Shown here: in pieces, positions 1 through 5,546 of the stretch
Layout of the letters: each line of letters opens with the position of its first letter
How positions within the stretch are numbered: the stretch's first letter is position 1
From: an uncultured Synechococcus sp.
GTDB taxonomy: Bacteria > Cyanobacteriota > Cyanobacteriia > PCC-6307 > Cyanobiaceae
Reading direction: 5' to 3'
DNA length: 5,546 nucleotides
Assembly (NCBI GenBank): GCA_913050105.1
Contig: CAJWZN010000082.1
Coordinates: forward strand, 1-5,546
Position numbers and translations under genes: made by a program
Notes under the pieces: generated by a model
What the model was told of the DNA's origin: nothing
The model's input: only the letters and a program-made list of their open reading frames with translations
The model's database searches: none

Positions 1-72
1 TGACCTGCGGGGCGTTTGTTCAAATTACCTGCTGTTCAGCAGACATTTCAGAGCTGCTGAAGGCTTGATCAA
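1..72. other. Non-coding tail downstream of dps
   Basis: This short stretch follows the dps stop codon and holds no credible reading frame. Its one visible structure is an inverted repeat, TTCAGCAG at 35-42 and CTGCTGAA at 54-61, described as a separate feature. No promoter or start of a next gene is apparent before the window edge. Confidence 0.6.
29..61 (-). terminator. Possible hairpin terminator or 3' stabilising stem after dps
   Basis: An exact 8-bp inverted repeat (TTCAGCAG at 35-42, CTGCTGAA at 54-61, 11-nt loop) starts about a dozen bases past the dps stop. A further CTGCTG at 29-34 can pair with the same CAGCAG arm across a 2-nt loop, so two mutually exclusive stems are possible. 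No run of T follows on either strand, so a standard intrinsic terminator is not well supported. It may be a weak terminator or an mRNA 3'-end stabiliser. Confidence 0.35.
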
Positions 73-549
73 TTAATTCTCCAGAAGGCTGCGCAGCATC
101 CAGGCTGTTTTTTCATGCACCTGCAGGCGTTGGGTCAGCAGGTCTGCACTCGGCTGGTCGTTGGCTGCATCAGCAATTTCGAAAACGCTGCGAGCGGTGC
201 GAGCGACGGCTTCATGGTCCGCTACCAACTGCTGAACCATGTCCATCGCCGCAGGGATTGCTGCTGCTTCCTGAATGGAAGCGAGCTTGGTCAACGTGCT
301 GTCGCCGAAGGGTGCTGCCATTCCCAGGGCTCGAATCCGCTCGGCAATCTCGTCAAGGGAGTCCCACAGCTCGTTGTATTGGGTGTCGAACATCCCGTGC
401 AGTGAATTGAACATTGGACCCGTCACATTCCAGTGGAATCCATGGGTTTTGCCGTAGAGAACCCATGTGTCTGCCAAAAGACGGCCCAGTCCGTCGGCAA
501 TCTGCTGACGCTGCTCTGTGGAGATGCCGATATCGATTGGTTTGATCAT
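73..549 (-). CDS. dps: Dps-family ferritin-like protein (DNA starvation/stationary phase protection)
   Basis: A 158-residue protein of normal length for Dps, the 12-subunit mini-ferritin that oxidises Fe(II), usually with hydrogen peroxide, and stores the iron as mineral in the cytoplasm. The Dps ferroxidase ligands are all visible: His39 in GFHWNV, His51 in SLHGMF, Asp55, Asp66 and Glu70 in DEIAER. Their spacing matches the Listeria innocua ligands His31, His43, Asp47, Asp58 and Glu62. The N-terminus is short and not lysine-rich, so the classic DNA-binding tail of E. coli Dps is absent; whether this protein coats DNA cannot be told. The start is the ATG at 549-547, with only weak purine-rich sequence before it. 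The gene lies 33 bp after the sigma factor stop, so read-through from that gene is likely, although a private promoter inside the sigma gene's 3' end cannot be excluded. The assignment to the Dps family is firm; the exact paralogue is not. Confidence 0.94.
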   Translation of the reverse strand: MIKPIDIGISTEQRQQIADGLGRLLADTWVLYGKTHGFHWNVTGPMFNSLHGMFDTQYNELWDSLDEIAERIRALGMAAPFGDSTLTKLASIQEAAAIPAAMDMVQQLVADHEAVARTARSVFEIADAANDQPSADLLTQRLQVHEKTAWMLRSLLEN

Positions 550-582
550 GTTCTGCTCAGGCTCGAGAGAGCTGAATTTGGA

Positions 583-1749
583 TCAGGAATCGAGTTCCTG
601 GATGTAATCCCGCACCTTGCTGCGTCGCTGAGGCTGTCGCAGCTTCAAAAGAGCCCGGGTTTCGATTTGACGTACCCGTTCTCTGGAGAGTTTCAGCTCC
701 TCGCCGATCTGGGCCAGGGTCTGCGGTGTGTCGTCCTCCAAGCCGAAGCGACGCCGCAGCACAGCGGCTTCCCGGCCCGTCAGTTCGTCCAGCAGATGCT
801 CCAGATCGTTGTGCAGTTCGTGGTGGGTCAGGGTCTGCTCCGGCGTTGCATGGCCGTCCTCGATCAGATCCCCGAGTTGGGTGTCCTGGTCTCTGCCGAC
901 ACGGGTGTCCAGTGAGACGGAGCGGGGAACGCGGGCGAGGGTCTGGCGCACCGTGTCTTCGCTGATGCCAAGCTCCCGTGAGAGATCGGCGATGGAGGCG
1001 ATGCGGCCCTCATTGCTGGCGATGTCCTGCTGGACCCTTTTGATGCGGTTGAGCTTTTCAGTGACATGCACCGGCAGCCGGATCGTGCGGCTCTGGGTTG
1101 CGATCGCTCGGGTCATGCCCTGGCGGATCCACCAGTAGGCGTAGGTGCTGAAGCGGAAGCCGCGGGTGGGATCGAATTTCTCAACGGCTCGCTCAAGGCC
1201 AAGGGTGCCCTCCTGCACCAGATCCAACAGTTCCATGCCCCGCTGCTGATACTTCTTGGCCACCGCTACCACCAGCCGAAGATTGGCCTGGATCATGTGG
1301 TCCTTGGCACGACGTCCGTTTCGCAATGCCACTTTCAGCTCTTTGGAGTCGAGGCCGGCCTGGGTTCCCCAGGCCTGGTATCCGGCCTCGATTCGATGCT
1401 GCAGATCCTGCAGATTCAGACCCGCTGCGCGGGCCCACTCCTGTTTCGTTGGCCAGCGGCTGTGATGGTTGGCTTCCTGGCGTTGCAGTTTCTCCAGACG
1501 GTGCAGTTCTCCGATGGCTGCATCGCTGTCGGCCAGCTGCCGCTGCTGTTGCAACAAGGCCTCCCGCCTCTGTACCAGCCGGGCGAGGGTCACCTCCTCC
1601 TCGTTGGTCAGCAGATCCACTCGACCGATGTCCTGCAGATACAGCCGCAGTAAATCCGTAGTGCCGCTGCGGCGATCGCGGGTTTCCCCGGTCCGTCGTG
1701 GTTGACGGGGCAAAGACTCAAAGGAGAGGAATACTTCTTCAGGGTTCAT
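583..1749 (-). CDS. Group 2 sigma-70 family RNA polymerase sigma factor (RpoD-like)
   Basis: A 388-residue sigma-70 protein that would direct RNA polymerase to promoters. Region 1.2 lies at about residues 31-62 (DLLRLYLQDIGRVDLLT). Region 2 covers about 147-228, with the core-binding stretch AKDHMIQANLRLVVAVAKKY and the promoter-melting and -10 recognition stretch including YAYWWIRQG and SRTIRLPVH. Region 3 spans about 229-300. Region 4 spans about 310-375, with the -35-binding helix-turn-helix around LSRERVRQIETRAL. There is no acidic region 1.1, and region 2 differs from the principal cyanobacterial sigma (for example GMELLDLVQEGTLGLERAVEKF), so I place it in group 2, the non-essential RpoD paralogues that cyanobacteria use in stress, nutrient and light responses. 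A Q/R-rich linker of about 85 residues separates regions 1.2 and 2.1. The start is ATG 1749, preceded by GGGAGGGG. Which Sig subgroup it is cannot be settled by eye. Confidence 0.94.
   Translation of the reverse strand: MNPEEVFLSFESLPRQPRRTGETRDRRSGTTDLLRLYLQDIGRVDLLTNEEEVTLARLVQRREALLQQQRQLADSDAAIGELHRLEKLQRQEANHHSRWPTKQEWARAAGLNLQDLQHRIEAGYQAWGTQAGLDSKELKVALRNGRRAKDHMIQANLRLVVAVAKKYQQRGMELLDLVQEGTLGLERAVEKFDPTRGFRFSTYAYWWIRQGMTRAIATQSRTIRLPVHVTEKLNRIKRVQQDIASNEGRIASIADLSRELGISEDTVRQTLARVPRSVSLDTRVGRDQDTQLGDLIEDGHATPEQTLTHHELHNDLEHLLDELTGREAAVLRRRFGLEDDTPQTLAQIGEELKLSRERVRQIETRALLKLRQPQRRSKVRDYIQELDS
584..600 (-). repeat. Inverted repeat spanning the sigma factor stop codon
   Basis: CAGGAA at 584-589 and TTCCTG at 595-600 are an exact 6-bp inverted repeat around a 5-nt loop. 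It overlaps the last codons and most of the stop codon of the sigma gene, just upstream of dps. In the mRNA it would form a modest stem. It lacks a U-tract, so it is more likely an intercistronic stem or chance than a terminator. Confidence 0.35.
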
Positions 1750-1757
1750 CCCCTCCC
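1750..1757 (-). promoter_or_regulatory. Ribosome binding site of the sigma factor, unusually close to the start
   Basis: Read on the minus strand, GGGAGGGG lies directly against the ATG at 1749. The best anti-SD match, GGAGG, is only 2 nt from the ATG instead of the usual 5-9. It is the strongest SD-like sequence before any start in this window and supports 1749 as the start, though the short spacing may limit its effect. Confidence 0.5.
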
Positions 1758-1769
1758 GTCTTGGTGCTC

Positions 1770-1800
1770 AAAAAGCCCTGAATCCCTTCGGGATCTGAGC
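1770..1800 (-). terminator. Intrinsic terminator after aspS
   Basis: Read on the minus strand from 1800 to 1770, GCTC (1800-1797) pairs with GGGC (1778-1775) with one G-U pair. GATCCC (1795-1790) pairs with GGGATT (1786-1781) around a GAA loop, and a small internal loop lies between the two stem parts. The stem is followed at once by TTTTT (1774-1770). This is a good Rho-independent terminator about 18 bp past the aspS stop, and it separates the gcvT-aspS unit from the sigma-dps pair. An alternative outer pairing, GCTCA (1766-1770) with TGAGC (1796-1800), would sequester the T-tract. Confidence 0.7.
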
Positions 1801-1817
1801 GACCCTTCCTGGCGGCT

Positions 1818-3650
1818 TCAGACGTCGTCTTCGCTGGGTTCTACCCAGGTGCTGGCCACATGAAGCTCCTCCAGCTGCTTGTCGGCAACATCACCGGGTG
1901 CACTGGTCATCAGACAACGGGCCTGCTGGGTCTTGGGAAAGGCAATCGTGTCGCGGATTGACTCTTCACCGGCAAGCAGCATCACCATCCGGTCGACACC
2001 AAAGGCCAGTCCACCATGGGGAGGGGCGCCCAAGTCAAGCGCTTCAAGCAGGAAGCCAAATTGCTCCTGGGCCTCTTCAAGGGGCAAGCCGATTGTCTGC
2101 AACACCTCACGTTGCAGGGCTGAGTCGTGAATGCGCAGGGAACCACCACCAAGTTCCAGGCCGTTCAGTACGAGGTCGTAGGCCTGGGCCCGTGCGCCTG
2201 GGAGGGTTTTGCCCCACTGGGATGCATCACTGCCGAGATCCTCTGCGTTGGGGGCGCAGAAAGGGTGGTGCAAGGCCTCATACCTGTTCTCTTCGCTGTT
2301 GAACTCGAACATCGGGAAGTCCACCACCCAGAGGAAGTTCCACTGGTCGTTCTCCCGGTCTGTCTTCACCATCTCCAGCTCTCTGGCCAGGTACTGGCGT
2401 ACCCGGTCGAGAGCCTTGTTCACGGTGGCGGTGTCACCGGCACCGAACAGCAGCAGCGTGCCGGGCTCGGCCCCGGTGCGACTCAGCAGCTCCTTTTTCT
2501 GGTCGGCGTTGAGGTTGTCCTTGATCGCGCCGATGGTGTCGATCTCGCCGCCATCACGGACGCGGATGAAGGCCAGTCCACCGGCTCCGGCTTTCTGGGC
2601 TTCGCTGAACACGTCGCCACCGGGCTTGATGCGCACGTTGGACAACGCGTCATTCCCGCCGGGAACAGGGATGCATTTCACCGCACCACCGGACTTCACG
2701 GCACCGCTGAACACCTTGAAGCCCATGTCCTTCACGATGTCGCTCACATCGGTGAGCTCCATGCCGTAGCGCGTGTCGGGGCGGTCGGTGCCGTAACGAT
2801 CCATGGCCTCATGCCATGTCATGCGGGGGAAGGGGCGAGGCAGGTCGATCCCCTTCACGGTCTTCCAGATCGCGCAGATCAGCGCTTCGTTCAGCTCCAG
2901 GATCTGTTCCTGATCCATGAAGCTCATCTCGATGTCCAGCTGGGTGAATTCCGGCTGGCGGTCGGCGCGCAGGTCTTCATCGCGGAAACAGCGCGCCACC
3001 TGGTAGTACTGCTCGATGCCGCCCACCATCAGCAGCTGCTTGAACAGCTGGGGGGACTGGGGCAGGGCGAACCAATCACCACCGCAGACACGGCTGGGCA
3101 GGACGTAGTCGCGAGCACCCTCCGGGGTGGAGCGCGTCAGCACCGGTGTTTCCACCTCGATGAAACCTTCGTTCTCCAGAAAACGTCTTGCTGCCTGGAT
3201 GGTTTGTGCCCGCAGCCTCAGGTTGTCGTTCATGCGCTTGCGGCGCAGATCCAGATAGCGGTGACGCAGACGCAGCTCCTCTCGGGTGTTCTCCTCGTCA
3301 TGCACCGACACGGGGAAGGGCAGATTGCCCTTCACGCTGTTGAGCACGTTGATGCCGCTGGCCAGTATTTCCACGGCACCGGTCGCCAGTTTGTCGTTGA
3401 GCGATTCGGCGGGTCGTGCCCGAACTTTGCCGCTCACCTGCAGCACGGTCTCGCTGCGCAGGTGCTCGGCCACGGCGAAGACTTCTGCCCCCAGGTCTGG
3501 ATCGACGGTGATCTGAACGGTGCCGCTCCGGTCGCGCAGATCGATGAAGATCACTCCGCCATGGTCGCGGCGACGATCCACCCAGCCGCACAGCTTCACC
3601 TGCTTGTCGATGTGCTGCTCGCGCAGGTCGCCGCAACCATTGCTGCGCAT
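1818..3650 (-). CDS. aspS: Aspartyl-tRNA synthetase (class II)
   Basis: A 610-residue bacterial-type AspRS, full length for the family, which charges tRNA with aspartate using ATP in the cytoplasm. The N-terminal OB-fold that reads the anticodon covers about residues 1-110. The class II catalytic core follows, with the flipping loop (about 172-187, STPEGARDY), QSPQ at 198-201, and motif 2 at about 222-237 (FRDEDLRADRQPEFTQ). The bacterial GAD insertion lies at about 300-420, HHPFCAP at 461-467, and motif 3 at about 547-561 (GLAFGVDRMVMLLAG). The anticodon-domain loop reads RRRDHGG, with His30 where E. coli has Leu. In Pseudomonas aeruginosa the equivalent His is linked to relaxed (non-discriminating) tRNA recognition. 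The start at ATG 3650 gives the usual cyanobacterial N-terminus MRSNGCGDLR; no clear SD precedes it. The gene begins 49 bp after the gcvT stop, so co-transcription with gcvT is likely. Confidence 0.98.
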   Translation of the reverse strand: MRSNGCGDLREQHIDKQVKLCGWVDRRRDHGGVIFIDLRDRSGTVQITVDPDLGAEVFAVAEHLRSETVLQVSGKVRARPAESLNDKLATGAVEILASGINVLNSVKGNLPFPVSVHDEENTREELRLRHRYLDLRRKRMNDNLRLRAQTIQAARRFLENEGFIEVETPVLTRSTPEGARDYVLPSRVCGGDWFALPQSPQLFKQLLMVGGIEQYYQVARCFRDEDLRADRQPEFTQLDIEMSFMDQEQILELNEALICAIWKTVKGIDLPRPFPRMTWHEAMDRYGTDRPDTRYGMELTDVSDIVKDMGFKVFSGAVKSGGAVKCIPVPGGNDALSNVRIKPGGDVFSEAQKAGAGGLAFIRVRDGGEIDTIGAIKDNLNADQKKELLSRTGAEPGTLLLFGAGDTATVNKALDRVRQYLARELEMVKTDRENDQWNFLWVVDFPMFEFNSEENRYEALHHPFCAPNAEDLGSDASQWGKTLPGARAQAYDLVLNGLELGGGSLRIHDSALQREVLQTIGLPLEEAQEQFGFLLEALDLGAPPHGGLAFGVDRMVMLLAGEESIRDTIAFPKTQQARCLMTSAPGDVADKQLEELHVASTWVEPSEDDV

Positions 3651-3699
3651 GGAGTGTTTCAGCTTGTCGCAGGCGAGTTTCCCACAGCCCTGGGCCGGG

Positions 3700-4803
3700 T
3701 CAGGTGCGTTTGTAGAAGGGGCGTCGCACCACCACTGCCGGTTGGGATTTGCCGCGGATCTCCACGCTCAGTTCCGTGCCCGGCTTGGCAAGTTCCGGCG
3801 GCACATAGGCCATGGCGATCGCTTCCTCCAGGGTGGGTGACCAGGTGCCACTGGTGACGATGCCCACCCTGGTGCCGTTGTGCAGCACCGGGTAGTCATG
3901 CCGGGCGATGGCACGGCCCTGCAGCTTCAGCCCTACGAGCCGTTTGGCCGGACCGGTCTCGGCCGCTTGCTCCAGGGCCTGCCGGCCGAGGAAATCCGCA
4001 GGCATTTCCAGATGTACAAGCCAGCCCAGGCCTGCCTCGAAGGGGTTGGTCTCGGTATCCATGTCCTGGCCATAGAGGTGCATGGCGGCTTCCAGGCGCA
4101 GGGTGTCTCGAGCGCCGAGACCGCAGGGCGTCACACCCTGATTGATGAGCTCCGACCAGAGCGTCTGGCCATCGTCTGCACTGAGCAGCAACTCGGCACC
4201 ATCTTCCCCGGTGTAGCCGGTGCGGGCGGTGAACACGGGGTCTCGGAGGCCAGAGATTGTGAGCATGCGGTGGCCGAAGCGGGGAAGGCCGCTGAGGTCT
4301 TCACCGCTCAGCTGCTCGAGCATTGGGATGGCCTTCGGCCCTTGCAGCGCCAACAGGACCCCATCTTTTTTGATGTCGGTCACCGTCAGTCCGGCCGGTT
4401 CCATGCGCTCGCGGATCCAGGCGGTGTCGCTGTCGGCGCAGGCCGCGTTGATCACCACCACCAGGGCTCCGCGCTCGGAATCGATCGATCCGCAGTCGTA
4501 AACGATCAGGTCATCGCGGATGCCGCCCGATTCATTCAGCAAAACTGTGTACGTCGCTTCTCCTGGACCGATGCGGTGGAGGTCGCTAGGAACCAGCTGC
4601 TGCAAAGCCGACTTTGGATCTGGGCCTTCCAGCCGGAGCACGCCCATGTGGGAGATGTCAAACATCCCCAGTTGTTCGCGCACGGCCTTGTGCTCCTGGA
4701 TCAGGCCGCTGAATTGCACAGGCATCTCCCAGCCTGCAAAGGGCACCATCCGACCGCCGCCGTCTCGGCAGAGCTGATGAAGCGGCGTGCACTGCAGAGA
4801 CAT
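3700..4803 (-). CDS. gcvT: Aminomethyltransferase, glycine cleavage system T protein
   Basis: A protein of 367 residues from the chosen start, normal for GcvT. It takes the aminomethyl group from lipoylated H protein and passes the one-carbon unit to tetrahydrofolate, releasing ammonia. In a cyanobacterium this serves photorespiratory glycine and C1 metabolism. Family landmarks are present: TPLHQLC near residue 6, GGRMVPFAGWEMPVQ (16-30), FDISHMG with the conserved Asp49, GGIRDDL (93-99), RTGYTGEDG (194-202), GLGARDTLRLEAAMHLYG (228-245) and the C-terminal RRPFYKR. I chose ATG 4803 because it places MSLQCTPLHQ directly before the conserved N-terminus. An in-frame ATG at 4827 adds eight residues and cannot be ruled out. 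A TTG at 4917 gives 405 residues, but the extra part is not GcvT-like. Neither ATG has a good SD. gcvP and gcvH are not in this window. Confidence 0.95.
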   Translation of the reverse strand: MSLQCTPLHQLCRDGGGRMVPFAGWEMPVQFSGLIQEHKAVREQLGMFDISHMGVLRLEGPDPKSALQQLVPSDLHRIGPGEATYTVLLNESGGIRDDLIVYDCGSIDSERGALVVVINAACADSDTAWIRERMEPAGLTVTDIKKDGVLLALQGPKAIPMLEQLSGEDLSGLPRFGHRMLTISGLRDPVFTARTGYTGEDGAELLLSADDGQTLWSELINQGVTPCGLGARDTLRLEAAMHLYGQDMDTETNPFEAGLGWLVHLEMPADFLGRQALEQAAETGPAKRLVGLKLQGRAIARHDYPVLHNGTRVGIVTSGTWSPTLEEAIAMAYVPPELAKPGTELSVEIRGKSQPAVVVRRPFYKRT

Positions 4804-5304
4804 CGGGTCCGATGCGGGAAGTCGCATTCTTATGGAGAGCTTCAGCAACTGGAAGCGAACTTGGAGATTGGCTCGCGGGCCTGGTCCATTTCGCAGACCG
4901 TCATTAGCGTTGTTCAACCTCGGGACGGTGGTTTTGAGTTCCAGGCCTAACTGCCGCAGTTGTCAGCACTGCTCAAGTGACGGGCGAACGCTGGGATGGT
5001 GTCGTCTGCGTCGCTTGGAGGTGCATCCCGAGTTCGCCGGGCTGGTGGTTTGTCACCACTGGACTCCCTGTGCTCCCGAGCTACCGCCCCTGCATGGGCT
5101 TGAGGGCAATGACCGCGAGCAGCAGCTGGAGCTGGATCGTGCTCTGGTTGGAAATCATTCAAGAGACATCGGGTGATGGTTGATCTCCCATGAAGCCCTC
5201 CGGCGCGTGAGCGCAAGCACCAACTCCAAGACACCCCTGGCGTTGATCAGCGAGCATCGTGAAATGGGTCGGTTGCGCCAACAGCGGGCCGATGCGCGGC
5301 ACGT
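4804..5304. other. Gap of about 500 bp between gcvT and the speB-like gene
   Basis: The gap holds the gcvT 5' region and no minus-strand gene I can support. A minus-strand frame at 4947-5234 is rich in Arg, Ala and Pro and looks like a shadow. Small inverted repeats occur, for example AACTG (4949-4953) with CAGTT (4957-4961), and GCCG (5288-5291) with CGGC (5297-5300), neither followed by a long T-run. I found no confident -35/-10 pair for gcvT and nothing resembling a glycine riboswitch core. The coding-like content is on the plus strand and is described as a possible broken gene. Confidence 0.5.
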
Positions 5305-5311
5305 TTACTGA
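4928..5311 (+). pseudogene. Possible broken small gene with an in-frame TGA, unknown product
   Basis: I do not recognise this product. One plus-strand frame reads about 109 codons from 4982 to the TGA at 5309-5311, interrupted only by a TGA at 5174-5176. The first part contains RLRRLEVHPEFAGLVVCHHW, PELPPLHGLEG and DREQQLELDRALV. The part after the TGA contains HEALRRVSAST, TPLALISEHREMGRL and RQQRADARHVY. By a rough count, third positions are about 63% G/C before the TGA and about 75% after it, and the composition is charged and balanced, unlike the Arg/Pro-rich shadows elsewhere. The N-terminal boundary is unclear: the frame stays open upstream into gcvT, and GTG 4928 is only the nearest alternative start, without a good SD. 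The end overlaps the stop of the convergent speB-like gene by 7 nt. It could be a decayed gene, a sequencing error in an intact gene, or a chance open frame. Confidence 0.35.
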
Positions 5312-5546
5312 TTGGTTCCAAGCAGCAGAAGCAGGCTGCGGGTCACTTTGGCGGCCAGCACGGAACTCACACCGCTGGGATCGAGTTGAGGAGCCAGTTC
5401 CACCACATCCGCAGCCACCAGTCGATGGTGTTGGAGAACGTCCACAAGGGCTGCGAAGTCCGACCAGATGTATCCGCCCGGTTCGGGTGTGCCGGTGCCG
5501 GGCAGCACGGCGGGATCAAACCAGTCCAGATCAACCGTTAGGTACA
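5305..5546 (-). CDS. speB: Agmatinase/arginase-family ureohydrolase, C-terminal part
   Basis: Only the last 79 codons are present; the frame runs open off the right edge, so the true start lies outside. The visible part carries the third ureohydrolase signature, TVDLDWFDPAVLPGTGTPEP followed by GG, in which the two Asp of DLD are metal (usually Mn) ligands. It is followed by the typical C-terminal ADVVELAPQLDPSGVSSVLAAKV and the stop TAA at 5307-5305. The family hydrolyses guanidino compounds to urea. Agmatinase (agmatine to putrescine, polyamine synthesis) is the usual annotation in cyanobacteria beside gcvT/aspS, but arginase, guanidinobutyrase or the cyanobacterial guanidine hydrolase cannot be excluded because the substrate-determining N-terminal part is missing. 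The symbol is therefore given at family level. The gene is co-oriented with gcvT but about 500 bp away. Confidence 0.9.
   Translation of the reverse strand, partial: YLTVDLDWFDPAVLPGTGTPEPGGYIWSDFAALVDVLQHHRLVAADVVELAPQLDPSGVSSVLAAKVTRSLLLLLGTNQ

Noticed and set aside
3651..3699. Short CCCA/TGGG stem between gcvT and aspS
   Set aside because: It has only four base pairs and no T-tract; the 49-bp spacing fits co-transcription better than termination.
2127..3857. 576-codon open frame on the plus strand opposite aspS
   Set aside because: aspS on the other strand has unambiguous catalytic motifs over its full length. The antisense product is His/Gln/Val-rich with no recognisable domain, as expected for a shadow of a GC-rich gene.
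4804..4917. N-terminal extension of gcvT from the TTG at 4917
   Set aside because: The extra 38 residues are not GcvT-like. The family N-terminus begins at about the ATG at 4803, and total length then fits the family.
4820..4920. Possible gcvT promoter (TTGAAC near 4917, CATAAG near 4830)
   Set aside because: The hexamers are not correctly spaced with each other, and no good partner element lies at 16-18 bp from either.
3880..4950. 356-codon open frame on the plus strand opposite gcvT
   Set aside because: It is a mirror of the clearly conserved gcvT coding sequence and has no domain or start signal of its own.
4804..5100. Glycine riboswitch upstream of gcvT
   Set aside because: Such elements precede gcv genes in many bacteria, so I looked for the conserved aptamer core on the minus strand. 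No CCGAAGG-type core with the matching arms is present.
4947..5234. 95-codon minus-strand frame between speB and gcvT
   Set aside because: It is dominated by Arg, Ala, Pro and Ser in shadow-like order with no conserved motif, while the opposite strand reads more like protein.

Overview
The window looks like chromosomal DNA from a GC-rich cyanobacterium, most likely a marine Synechococcus/Cyanobium-type picocyanobacterium. The evidence is the typical cyanobacterial N-terminus of the aspartyl-tRNA synthetase, a group 2 RpoD-like sigma factor of cyanobacterial type, the adjacency of an arginase/agmatinase-family gene, gcvT and aspS (an order I recall from picocyanobacteria but could not check), and mostly weak Shine-Dalgarno sequences. 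Nothing resembles a mobile element, CRISPR array, tRNA or rRNA.

All five confident genes are on the minus strand, so transcription runs from high to low coordinates. In that order they are: the C-terminal 79 codons of an agmatinase/arginase-family ureohydrolase (speB-like, cut by the right edge); a gap of about 500 bp; gcvT (glycine cleavage T protein); aspS, 49 bp further on; a 67-bp gap holding a convincing intrinsic terminator; a group 2 sigma-70 factor; and, 33 bp further on, a Dps-family ferritin-like protein. The last 72 bases hold a hairpin but no gene.

The layout suggests two units. gcvT and aspS are probably co-transcribed and end at the terminator at about 1770-1800. The sigma factor and dps form a second, closely spaced pair that pairs a stress or adaptation type sigma factor with an iron/peroxide protection protein. 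Co-transcription of that pair is inferred from spacing only.

The least ordinary part is the region between gcvT and the speB-like gene. A plus-strand frame there reads as plausible protein for about 110 codons, is interrupted by one in-frame TGA, and stops inside the last codons of the convergent speB-like gene. It may be a decayed or mis-sequenced small gene. I do not recognise its product. I see no clear sign of a new multi-gene system; the rest is housekeeping sequence.
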